DNA from: RDYJ01 sp034931405
Lineage (GTDB): Bacteria > Cyanobacteriota > Cyanobacteriia > Cyanobacteriales > Nostocaceae
DNA length: 64,000 nt
NCBI RefSeq assembly: GCF_034931405.1
Contig: NZ_JAYGHA010000020.1
Span: 1-64,000, forward strand
Reading direction: 5' to 3'
Shown: positions 19,301-26,377 of the stretch, piece after piece
How positions within the stretch are numbered: position 1 is the first letter of the stretch
Layout of the letters: every line of letters starts with the position of its first letter
Made by a program: the position numbers and the translations under genes
The notes under the pieces: model-generated
What the model saw: the letters and a program-made list of their open reading frames with translations, nothing else
What the model was told of the DNA's origin: nothing
Databases searched by the model: none

Positions 19301-19599
19301 GATTTTGTTCTCAGGGCTTCATGGCGAACTACAATTTCATTCAAGGCTTTTTCTAAGCTTTTGTAATTGAGTTGACCAGTTAATTTCAAAGTCAGGGAAT
19401 TATTGTAAACAGAAGGAGTCAATTGTTCCAGTAACCACATCCATTCTTGAGAATAGGAAAGTGGAATTTCCCCCTCTGTTTTCCGTCGGGGAATTTGCTG
19501 TGCTGATACACCCGTTATTCCTTGCTGCTGTTGTAGCTTTTTTAATAAAGCGCGCTTTTGAATTAATAAATTGAATTGCTTCTTTTGAGATTGACTCAT
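16351..19599 (-). CDS. Nonribosomal peptide synthetase module (C-A-PCP), predicted glycine
   Basis: 1082 residues: a condensation domain (about 43-465; HHIVDDD at 169-175, Asp in place of the motif Gly), an adenylation domain (about 470-985; YIIYTSGSTGKPKGV) and a carrier domain near the C-terminus (DDKFFALGGHSLLATQV). The specificity residues read by eye are D-I-L-Q-L-G-L-I-W, which matches the known glycine code. It has ATGA overlaps at both ends, with the ligase gene upstream and the TE module downstream, so one transcript is expected. The condensation domain would take the starter acyl group from the upstream carrier. Substrate calls need a predictor or assay. Confidence 0.93.
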   Translation of the reverse strand: MSQSQKKQFNLLIQKRALLKKLQQQQGITGVSAQQIPRRKTEGEIPLSYSQEWMWLLEQLTPSVYNNSLTLKLTGQLNYKSLEKALNEIVVRHEALRTKSYLSAGTTKQFIAPPANYILSIVDVSSESEARKQVIAETKRPFQLEKDLPWRAVLFRISEIEHWFHLTLHHIVDDDQSDVLWVKELTVLYEAFSENRPSPLSELPIQYADFALWQREQLQGENYQKLLNYWQKQLGDLPPALNLPFKQQPDLKTLAGDQESIILSQELTSALKSLSQQAQVTLFTLLLTALKILLYRYTGQSDLIVGTPTSWRQQAETQSLIGVFMNNLVLRSKLSGDISFLTLLRQVQDTVLEAQEHSNLPYLELATQLQNSRVDKGNSLFQVMLDFQGQSLPVREVSGLTWESLEINPQTAKVPLALHLEEDRGELRGFFGYNTGLFDRDTIIRAVGHFGRLLEGIVANPDQVISKLPLLTASEQQQILVEWNQTKTEYPQDKCIHQLFEEQVQKTPEAVAVVFENQQLTYRELNTRANQLAHYLQKLGVEKEVLVGICVERSLEMVIGLLSILKAGGAYVPLDPAYPKERLAFMVEDSEISVLLTQENLLKALPPKSAQVICLDSDWKNIATHQQNSVNNNIYPNNLSYIIYTSGSTGKPKGVQIAHRNVINFFTAMQEKLQLTNIDNLLSVTTLSFDIAVLEIFLPLTTGAKLILVSRETATDGTQLLQKLNNSAVTLMQATPATWRMLLDAGWEGNSQLKILCGGEALSQNLASQLCQKAASVWNLYGPTETTIWSTIHQVDKSEAFVPIGRPIANTQIYILDKYLQPVPIGVPGELYIGGTGLAQGYFHQPELTQEKFIPDPFTSDSKSRIYKTSDLARYLPNGDIEYLGRIDHQFKLRGFRIETGEIETTINQHQEIRETVVIVREDKQDDKRLVAYFIPQSTDVSVLEIQNFLKSKLPDYMIPSAFVVLEEFPLTPNGKIDRHALPKPSFEQINTEFIPPRTEIEVKIAEIWSQVLGIDTIGIDDKFFALGGHSLLATQVISRLFQVFGVKLSFISFFSTPTIAGLSQEIEKLRGVNDDYEEGEI

Positions 19600-21515
19600 G
19601 CTTGTCTTTTTACCCCAGCCAAAACATTGTTTTCAGCTAACATTTGTGCAATTTCTTCTTCTTCCATATTTGCTACATCGAGAATCTGTTGAGCCATTAT
19701 TTCTAGGAGTTTTCCCTGTGGTGATTTTTGTATCATTAATTCTGCAAGTTTAGCAACCGTAGGAGCTTTAGAGATTGCTAATAAAGGTAGTTTAATAGCA
19801 AAAAGGTCTTCTATTTCACTTGTAATTTCCACTGCTTCTAAAGATTGTCCTCCCAAAGCATAGAAATTATCTTCAATCCCGATTTCCTCACGTTTAAGAA
19901 AGGTTGCCCAAATGTTGGCGATAACAGTCTCTAAAGATGTTCTGGGAGGGATAGAACTTAAAACTTCTGTTACCGGTTCTACAAAGGTGATTCCTAATTT
20001 TTCAGCTAATCCTATCCGTTGTAACTTGCCAGTAGCACCTTTGGGAATTGCATCTACAAAAACAACCCGACGAGGAACTTTAAAATCTGCTAGAGACTCG
20101 GCTATAAATGTTTGTACTTCTTCCTCGGTAACAGTTTTGCCCTCTTTGAGAATTACGGCTACTCCAACTTCTTCTCCTAACAGAGAATGAGGCACAGCAA
20201 AAGCTACAGCTTGGGTGATGCTTGGATGTTCCAGTAACACTTCATCAATTTCACGGGGGGCTATTTTTTCTCCACCACGATTGATTAACTCTTTGATGCG
20301 TCCTTTAATGGTGAGATAGCCATCCTCATCAAACATTCCCTGGTCTCCTGTGCGAAACCACCCCTGTGTAAATGCTTTGGCGTTAGCTTCAGGATTATTC
20401 CCATATCCTTGCGTTACGTTTGTACCACGAATGACTATTTCCCCTACCTCTCCCACGGCAAGAAAATTACCAACTTCATCCATGATGGCCACTTCGGGAC
20501 CGGCTGGTAAACCAACTGAACCGGGTTTACGCTGACTTGGGGGAAGGGGGTTACTGGTCATTTGATGGGAGGCTTCTGTCATCCCATAGGCTTCAATTAC
20601 AGGCACTTTGAAGGTGTCCTCTAATTCCTGAATGACTTGGGGAGGGAGGGAAGCGGAGGAGGAGCGAATTAACCGCAGGTGGTGGGAAAAATCAGGAGTA
20701 GATTTTGTTCTTTCTATAATCATCTGCTGCATTGTGGGTACAGCAGAATACCAAGTTGGTTGGAGTTGTTCTAACCAGTCGAGAAAGTTGGGTGCTTGAA
20801 ACCCTGGAGTACAAATTATACTAGCTCCGGTGCTGATGGTGGAGAGTAAACAGCCAATTAACCCATGAATATGAAACAACGGCATGACATTGAGACAGCA
20901 GTCATGGGTAGTTAACTGTAGTGTTTGGCTGATGTTGTTGGCGGAAGTGCAGAGATTATGATGGGTGAGGGGAACTATTTTCGGGCGGGAAGTAGTGCCG
21001 GAAGTATGTAAAATCAGGGCGATATCGTCGGGGGTGGCTGGGTCAATTTGGGCGGTAGATGCAGGGGTAAAGCTCAGGGAAAATATACCTGCTGCTGCTT
21101 CTAAATTAGGTAATAACTCAATAATTGGTATTTGCTGAATTTCAGCTACCTTGCGGGCTGCCTCAGCTACCCCAGATTGCATAATCAGAGCTTTGGGTCT
21201 TAAATCACTAAGATAAAATTCGTACTCTGTTTCTCGATAGTTGGGGTTAAGAGGGGCGCAGGTGGCATAGGAAGCAACGGCGAGAAACATTACAGCCATT
21301 TCTGGACTGTTGGGAAGGGCAATGGCTACCGGTTCGTTAGGATGGATATTTAATTGTGCTAAAGCCTGGGCAACTATCAGGGTTTGGGCGTGAAGTTGCT
21401 GGTAAGTCAGGGGTTGACGTTGGGGGGCTATAATTGCGATCGCCTCTGGCTGTATTTGCTGCCAATGATCAAGCAACTGAGCGATAGTGAAGTAAGAATT
21501 TGGCGTAGAAGTCAT
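19596..21515 (-). CDS. Acyl-AMP ligase fused to a carrier domain (NRPS loading protein)
   Basis: 639 residues. An ANL-superfamily adenylating enzyme (about 10-500) with LHTSGTTSRPK at 170-180 and TGDQGMFDEDGYLTIKGRIKE, closer to acyl-CoA synthetases than to amino-acid A domains, is followed by a carrier domain with DNFYALGGQSLEAVEI (phosphopantetheine Ser near 557). First gene of the operon and joined to the next NRPS by ATGA. It should activate a carboxylic acid as acyl-AMP and load it on its own carrier as starter unit. Whether the acid is a fatty acid or a small acid cannot be seen. Transcription likely starts in the 300-bp gap upstream (21516-21817). Confidence 0.9.
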   Translation of the reverse strand: MTSTPNSYFTIAQLLDHWQQIQPEAIAIIAPQRQPLTYQQLHAQTLIVAQALAQLNIHPNEPVAIALPNSPEMAVMFLAVASYATCAPLNPNYRETEYEFYLSDLRPKALIMQSGVAEAARKVAEIQQIPIIELLPNLEAAAGIFSLSFTPASTAQIDPATPDDIALILHTSGTTSRPKIVPLTHHNLCTSANNISQTLQLTTHDCCLNVMPLFHIHGLIGCLLSTISTGASIICTPGFQAPNFLDWLEQLQPTWYSAVPTMQQMIIERTKSTPDFSHHLRLIRSSSASLPPQVIQELEDTFKVPVIEAYGMTEASHQMTSNPLPPSQRKPGSVGLPAGPEVAIMDEVGNFLAVGEVGEIVIRGTNVTQGYGNNPEANAKAFTQGWFRTGDQGMFDEDGYLTIKGRIKELINRGGEKIAPREIDEVLLEHPSITQAVAFAVPHSLLGEEVGVAVILKEGKTVTEEEVQTFIAESLADFKVPRRVVFVDAIPKGATGKLQRIGLAEKLGITFVEPVTEVLSSIPPRTSLETVIANIWATFLKREEIGIEDNFYALGGQSLEAVEITSEIEDLFAIKLPLLAISKAPTVAKLAELMIQKSPQGKLLEIMAQQILDVANMEEEEIAQMLAENNVLAGVKRQA

Positions 21516-21649
21516 AAGTTGTCAGTGAATTTAGCTAATATTTGTATCCATCTGCAACTTGAAATTCTCTCTGGTCACTATGTGATCAATTTTGCCTCTG
21601 CAACTCATTCTGGATGAAACACCTGGTACGAGAAAGGGAAATATCAGTG

Positions 21650-21667
21650 GTTATGGATAGCCATAAC
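21650..21667. promoter_or_regulatory. GTTATGG/CCATAAC palindrome upstream of the NRPS operon
   Basis: A perfect 7-bp inverted repeat with a 4-nt spacer, 135 bp upstream of the NRPS loading gene. The symmetry suits an operator, but no regulator gene is adjacent. The rest of 21516-21817 shows no gene. Role is speculative. Confidence 0.3.
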
Positions 21668-21817
21668 AAAAACATTTGCATTTTACCATGCTGGCAGTCG
21701 TCGCTAAGAAGAATTATTCCGCCTCATTGCTGAGGTAGTTTAGTATAATTAATTACTGATGACTATAGAGCTTATTTTAAACTTTTTACCCCTACTTATT
21801 GAGCCGATACGATTTTT

Positions 21818-22552
21818 CTATGCTTCTAGAATCTTAATTTCATCAAGTTGATTAATCACCACATCCGCACCTGCAACATTTCCTGAATTACTAATCCAAG
21901 TAATACCAATACAACCGGCGGCGTTACCATCACGTGCCATTTGCATATCGCCAACGGAATCGCCTACCATCAAAGTAGTTCTGGTTTGTACGCCTAAAGC
22001 TTGACAAGCTTGTAAAAATAAAATGGGATCTGGTTTACTCAGCCCTTCATCAACTCCCATTTCTAATTGTAGATAATCTCTTAACTGATGAGTGATGACG
22101 AATTTCTGCACATCTCCGGTAGTTGCGGCTGAGAGAATACCCAGTTTTAAACCTGCTGCTGACAGAGATTTTAAAACCTCTAAACTACCAGGAAACAGAG
22201 GTGAGGGAGTTTTCCCAACATATTGATCCGCTTCTGCTAAAGCTTGACGGGCAATTTTTAAAGACTCAAACCAACTTCTACCTGTTTCGGCTATATAGGC
22301 GGCGGCGGCTACTTCTGTTTCTTTGCGACTAGCTACGGCTATTAAACCTGCTGGATCTAAATGATCGCCATTTATCCCAAAAGCCATTAACAATGGTTCA
22401 CCAATACCGGGTATTTGTGCATCTATCATCCGCGCCGCTTTGTGTCCGAGCGATCGCAAATAACCTTCTGAGTCTTCTAATGTCCCATTTTTGTCAAATA
22501 AAATTGCCTGAATATGAGAAAACGTGATGTTTTTACATTTAATAGTTGCCAT
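21818..22552 (-). CDS. HAD family hydrolase (phosphoglycolate phosphatase-like)
   Basis: 244 residues. Motif I reads ILFDKNGTLED, motif II GILSAATTGDV, motif III Lys in GLSKPDP and motif IV MVGDSVGDMQMA. The helical cap between motifs I and II is the C1 type of phosphoglycolate or beta-phosphoglucomutase-like enzymes. The usual DxD of motif I is DxN here (AAT codon): the nucleophile Asp is kept, but the general acid/base Asp is Asn, which would weaken phosphatase activity unless compensated. The gene is downstream of rpsA on the same strand but separated from it by a terminator. Confidence 0.85.
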   Translation of the reverse strand: MATIKCKNITFSHIQAILFDKNGTLEDSEGYLRSLGHKAARMIDAQIPGIGEPLLMAFGINGDHLDPAGLIAVASRKETEVAAAAYIAETGRSWFESLKIARQALAEADQYVGKTPSPLFPGSLEVLKSLSAAGLKLGILSAATTGDVQKFVITHQLRDYLQLEMGVDEGLSKPDPILFLQACQALGVQTRTTLMVGDSVGDMQMARDGNAAGCIGITWISNSGNVAGADVVINQLDEIKILEA

Positions 22553-22630
22553 ATTAGTCCGTTATCAGTTATTAGGAACAGATTGTTTGATCACCAGTTG
22601 TTTCAGTTAAACTTATTCCCAATTATCACA

Positions 22631-22654
22631 AAAAAAGAGGGAAAATCCCTCTTT
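22631..22654 (-). terminator. Rho-independent terminator of rpsA
   Basis: On the minus strand a 9-bp stem (AAAGAGGGA/TCCCTCTTT) is followed by a T-run, 60 bp after the rpsA stop codon. Confidence 0.85.
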
Positions 22655-22715
22655 ATTAAATAGTCGACTGCTCTTAATTGCAAGTAATTGGAAGTAATTA
22701 CAACTAAGAATTTAA

Positions 22716-23807
22716 TTAATCTTCAGTTGCTGCGGGAATTTCTGCTTCTGTTTCAGTTGCTGCGGGAATTTCTGCTTCTGTTTCAGTTGCTTCTACAGCT
22801 TCTACTGCTTCTATAGGTGCAGCAGCTTCTACAGCTTCTACAGGTGCAGCAGCTTCTACAGCTTCTACAGCTTCCACCGCTTCTACAGGTGCAGCAGTGA
22901 TACCTTGCTGTTTAGCTAACATTTGTTCCCTATACTTAGCTGCCATTTCTTCGGCCTTATCATAGACCAAATCGCGGTTCTTAATCATGTCACCGGGTTC
23001 GGGTTCCAACTGCTTAGTAGACAGAGAAATCCGTCCTCTTTCGGCATCCAAGTCAATGATCATGACTTTCACTTCATCATTGACATTGAATACGCTGTGA
23101 GGTGTATCAATATGCTCGTGGGAAATCTCAGAAATGTGGAGTAGTCCGCTAACGCCGCCGATGTCGATGAATGCACCGTAGGGTTTGATACCGCGAACAG
23201 TACCAATGACCACTTCTCCCACTTCCAAGCGGTTCATCTTGCGCTCAACCAGCGCCCGACGATGGGAGAGAACTAAGCGGTTACGTTCTTCATCTACTTC
23301 TAAGAATTTTAAGGGCAGTTCTTCCCCTACTAATTCCTCTTTGGGTTTGCGGGTACTAATATGGGAACCGGGGATAAAGCCGCGTAGTCCCTCAATTCTG
23401 ACCAATGCACCACCACGATTAGTAGCAAACACACCAGAACGGACAGTAGCATCTTCTGCTTGTAATTGCCGTACTCGTTCCCATGCTCTCATGTATTCAA
23501 TACGACGAATGGACAGGGTTAGCTGACCATCTTCGTTTTCATCAGTGAGGATGAAAAATTCCCGTGTTTCGTTTGATTGTAAGACTTCTTCCGGGCTGTC
23601 TACCCGGTTAATAGACATTTCCTGTATAGGTATGTAAGCTGCTGTTTTAGCACCGATGTCAATCAGAGCGCCGCGCGGCTCTATACTGAAAACTGTACCT
23701 GGTACGACATCACCAGGGCTAAAATGATAATCGTACTTATCGAGTAGAGCAGCGAAATCTTCGTGAGTAAATCCAATTTCTGTAGCGGTTAAATTCTGAT
23801 TGACCAT
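22716..23807 (-). CDS. rpsA: 30S ribosomal protein S1
   Basis: 363 residues with three S1 RNA-binding domains: GDVVPGTVFSIEPRGALIDI (from about 32), VRSGVFATNRGGALVRIEG (about 120) and GEVVIGTVRGIKPYGAFIDI (about 197). Cyanobacterial S1 normally has three domains; it binds mRNA on the small subunit during initiation. After about residue 300 the protein has a repeated acidic tail (VEAVEA/APVEAVEA units, then two copies of TETEAEIPAAT), encoded by tandem DNA repeats at 22716-22890. A terminator follows at 22631-22654. A 374-bp gap separates it from psbT. Confidence 0.95.
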   Translation of the reverse strand: MVNQNLTATEIGFTHEDFAALLDKYDYHFSPGDVVPGTVFSIEPRGALIDIGAKTAAYIPIQEMSINRVDSPEEVLQSNETREFFILTDENEDGQLTLSIRRIEYMRAWERVRQLQAEDATVRSGVFATNRGGALVRIEGLRGFIPGSHISTRKPKEELVGEELPLKFLEVDEERNRLVLSHRRALVERKMNRLEVGEVVIGTVRGIKPYGAFIDIGGVSGLLHISEISHEHIDTPHSVFNVNDEVKVMIIDLDAERGRISLSTKQLEPEPGDMIKNRDLVYDKAEEMAAKYREQMLAKQQGITAAPVEAVEAVEAVEAAAPVEAVEAAAPIEAVEAVEATETEAEIPAATETEAEIPAATED

Positions 23808-24056
23808 GCTGATTTGTTCCTGGTTTTAGTCTCCGTCAAGTTTTTGTCACAATTAACTTTGTCACAATTAATGATGTATATGATGTGGCTTTTAAATAAG
23901 TCTACACTTACATCCTTGTCAATCCTAGCGCAGAAGAGCTAGGTTCACACTTATGATCTTCCAGATAGGGTATTATATCACATTCTCAAAATTTTTTCAC
24001 CTGTTGGGATTTTCAGCCCCATAATTTTGGTACTCTCTCTATATTCACAATATTAT

Positions 24057-24084
24057 CCGTTGCCGCCTATTTAGGTAGCAACGG
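24057..24084. other. CCGTTGC/GCAACGG hairpin between psbT and rpsA
   Basis: A 7-bp inverted repeat (24057-24063 and 24078-24084) with internal extra pairing, 98 bp beyond the psbT stop. It may end psbT transcripts or be an RNA structure in the rpsA leader region; no clear T-run follows on the minus strand. The remainder of 23808-24181 shows no gene. Confidence 0.4.
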
Positions 24085-24181
24085 ACGGGGTTTTCAAATA
24101 GGATTCTGAGCAGAATCTGAATTGAAAAATTGCTAAGTGGTGAATACTGAGAAAAAATGCCAGTTTTTAGTTTATAACTGC

Positions 24182-24289
24182 TTATTCTTTCTCTTTTTTC
24201 TCAAAGCGTGGGGGTTCGCGAAATGCGATCGCAAAGAAGAGAACACCTAGTGCCAAGGTCAAAATCAAGATATATGCAACGCTTTCCAT
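24182..24289 (-). CDS. psbT: Photosystem II reaction centre protein T (PsbT)
   Basis: 35 residues, starting MESVAYILIL with a single membrane helix (about 3-23) followed by the diagnostic FREPPRFEKK. PsbT is a low-molecular-mass thylakoid subunit at the photosystem II dimer interface. It lies 91 bp downstream of psbB on the same strand, the conserved psbB-psbT order of cyanobacteria and plastids. A hairpin terminator sits between them, so some read-through or a separate promoter is likely. Confidence 0.93.
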   Translation of the reverse strand: MESVAYILILTLALGVLFFAIAFREPPRFEKKEKE

Positions 24290-24340
24290 ATTAGGAGTTC
24301 CTGCCTATCCGGCCAGTAATCTTAGTTTACCAAACCTGGG

Positions 24341-24370
24341 AAAAAGTATGAAGTAATAAAACTTCATACT
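24341..24370 (-). terminator. Terminator after psbB
   Basis: A 10-bp stem (AGTATGAAGT/ACTTCATACT) with a 6-nt loop, followed on the minus strand by TTTTT, 11 bp after the psbB stop. It would attenuate transcription into psbT. Confidence 0.75.
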
Positions 24371-24380
24371 TCATCCTAGT

Positions 24381-25910
24381 TTAAGCTTCTTTACGTGTAC
24401 GAGTGGTCTTGTCACCAACTTTCTGGAACAAACCCCACTCTACTTGTTCTTCTAAATCCGCTTCCACACCAGCAAATACGTCTCGGTAGATTGTCCGAGA
24501 ACCATGCCAGAGGTGTCCGAAGAAGAACAGCAGGGCAAATACAGCGTGACCAAAGGTAAACCAACCTCTGGGAGATGTACGGAATACACCATCAGAGTTC
24601 AAGGTTTCGCGATCAAATTCAAATATTTCGCCACCTTGAGCTTTCCGAGCGTATTTCTTCACATCAGCAGGATCTGTAAAGGTCTTGCCGTTGAGATTGC
24701 CACCGTAGAAGCTAACAGTTACACCTGTTTGCTCAAAGCTGTACTTGGATTCTGCCCGACGGAAGGGAATGTCAGCGCGGACAACTCCATCTTTATCGGT
24801 CAGAATTACTGGGAAGGTTTCAAAGAAGTTAGGTAGACGACGTACAGTTAACTCACGTCCTTCTGCGTCTGTGAAGACTGCGTGACCTTGCCAAGATTGG
24901 GCAATACCATCACCCTTAACCATTGGACCTGTACGGAATAGACCACCTTTAGCGGGGCTATTGCCTACGTAATCGTAGAAGGCCAATTTTTCGGGGATTT
25001 GCGCCCAAGCTTCAGAAAGGCTTGCACCTTGAGCAACGCTAGTTTGCACACGGCGATCAATTTCTTGATGGAAATAGCCTTGATCCCACTGGTAGCGGGT
25101 AGGTCCAAACAGTTCGATGGGGGTAGCAGCGTTACCGTACCACATAGTACCAGCTACGACGAAAGCAGCAAAGAATACTGCCGCGATACTGCTGGAAAGT
25201 ACGGTTTCAATGTTACCCATCCGTAGGGCTTTATAGAGCCTTTCGGGGGGTCTGACTGTGAGGTGGAATAAACCAGCGATAATACCAACTACACCAGCTG
25301 CAATGTGGTGAGCCACAATACCACCGGGGTTAAAGGGGTTAAACCCGGCTGGTCCCCATTCTGGTGCTACTGGTTGAATGCTGCCAGTGACACCAAAGGC
25401 ATCGGAAACCCACATCCCTGGACCAAATAGTCCGGTGAGGTGGAAAGCACCGAAGCCGAAGCAAAGTAAACCAGATAAGAACAAGTGGATGCCAAACATT
25501 TTTGGCAAGTCTAAAGCAGGTTCGCCTGTGCGGGGATCTCTGAACAGTTCCAAATCCCAGTAAACCCAGTGCCAAACGGCTGCTAGGAATAACAAACCGG
25601 AAAGAACAATGTGAGCAGCAGCAACGCCTTCAAATGACCAAAAGCCAGGATCTACTGCTGGGGCACCAGTAACACTCCAACCGCCCCAGGATTCGGTCAC
25701 GCCTAAACGTGACATGAAGGGAAGTACGAACATCCCTTGTCTCCACATGGGGTTGAGAACTGCATCACTGGGGTCGTAAACTGCTAGTTCGTACAATGCC
25801 ATTGAACCAGCCCAGCCAGCGACTAGGGCGGTGTGCATTAGGTGTACGGAAATCAGCCGACCTGGATCATTCAGAACAACTGTATGTACTCGGTACCAGG
25901 GTAGTCCCAT
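24381..25910 (-). CDS. psbB: Photosystem II CP47 chlorophyll apoprotein (PsbB)
   Basis: 509 residues, the full CP47 length, starting MGLPWYRVHTVVLNDPGRL. Six membrane helices carry the His ligands for chlorophyll a (for example HLMHTALVAGWAGS and HIVLSGLLFLAAVWHW). The large lumenal loop lies between helices V and VI, and the C-terminus has FFFGHLWHGSRT before a charged tail. CP47 is the inner antenna that passes energy to the D1/D2 centre. First gene of psbB-psbT. The promoter must lie in 25911-26377. Confidence 0.98.
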   Translation of the reverse strand: MGLPWYRVHTVVLNDPGRLISVHLMHTALVAGWAGSMALYELAVYDPSDAVLNPMWRQGMFVLPFMSRLGVTESWGGWSVTGAPAVDPGFWSFEGVAAAHIVLSGLLFLAAVWHWVYWDLELFRDPRTGEPALDLPKMFGIHLFLSGLLCFGFGAFHLTGLFGPGMWVSDAFGVTGSIQPVAPEWGPAGFNPFNPGGIVAHHIAAGVVGIIAGLFHLTVRPPERLYKALRMGNIETVLSSSIAAVFFAAFVVAGTMWYGNAATPIELFGPTRYQWDQGYFHQEIDRRVQTSVAQGASLSEAWAQIPEKLAFYDYVGNSPAKGGLFRTGPMVKGDGIAQSWQGHAVFTDAEGRELTVRRLPNFFETFPVILTDKDGVVRADIPFRRAESKYSFEQTGVTVSFYGGNLNGKTFTDPADVKKYARKAQGGEIFEFDRETLNSDGVFRTSPRGWFTFGHAVFALLFFFGHLWHGSRTIYRDVFAGVEADLEEQVEWGLFQKVGDKTTRTRKEA

Positions 25911-26377
25911 CGACTACAATCCTCCTTGAAGAGTTAGTTTACAAAGCAATTTTCTTACTGAGTTTTTGAGGGAGGTAAGCCGCCACTCAGAAAACTCTCT
26001 GAGTTTTTGTTATTGCTAGTCTTGAGTTTTACCACAGATGAGCCTGTGGTTTAGCAATGCTGATCCGCTGCAATGGCTTTATTCCCTTGAGTTGTGAACT
26101 TTTGGGAAGTTGCTGTTTGAGCGGCGATGCGATCGCCAAGCAAAAATGAGAATGTTTTAAAAAGTGTAACTATTGATGGAACGCTTTGCAAGCTTGTAAA
26201 CAGATGCGATTACCTCGCTTTACCCAAAAATATCCTTCCCGATCACCGTTAAACGCTTAATTAGCAGATATTTCGTTATATTGACGTATATTTCCTGATG
26301 GTAAGGCATCAGAATAATTATTACTGATTAAGGTACAGATATAGTAAAATGGCTGACCGCTGATTAAAAAAAAATTA
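25911..26377. promoter_or_regulatory. Divergent intergenic region of psbB and the peptide-binding lipoprotein gene
   Basis: 467 bp between two divergent genes, so it must hold both promoters and the psbB leader. An AAGGAGG-like sequence (minus strand, about 25921-25928) precedes the psbB start. One HIP1 site is near 26130. I see no gene or long palindrome. Confidence 0.45.

Noticed and set aside
24504..25575. Long frames opposite or within psbB
   Set aside because: They are shadows of the highly conserved psbB coding sequence.
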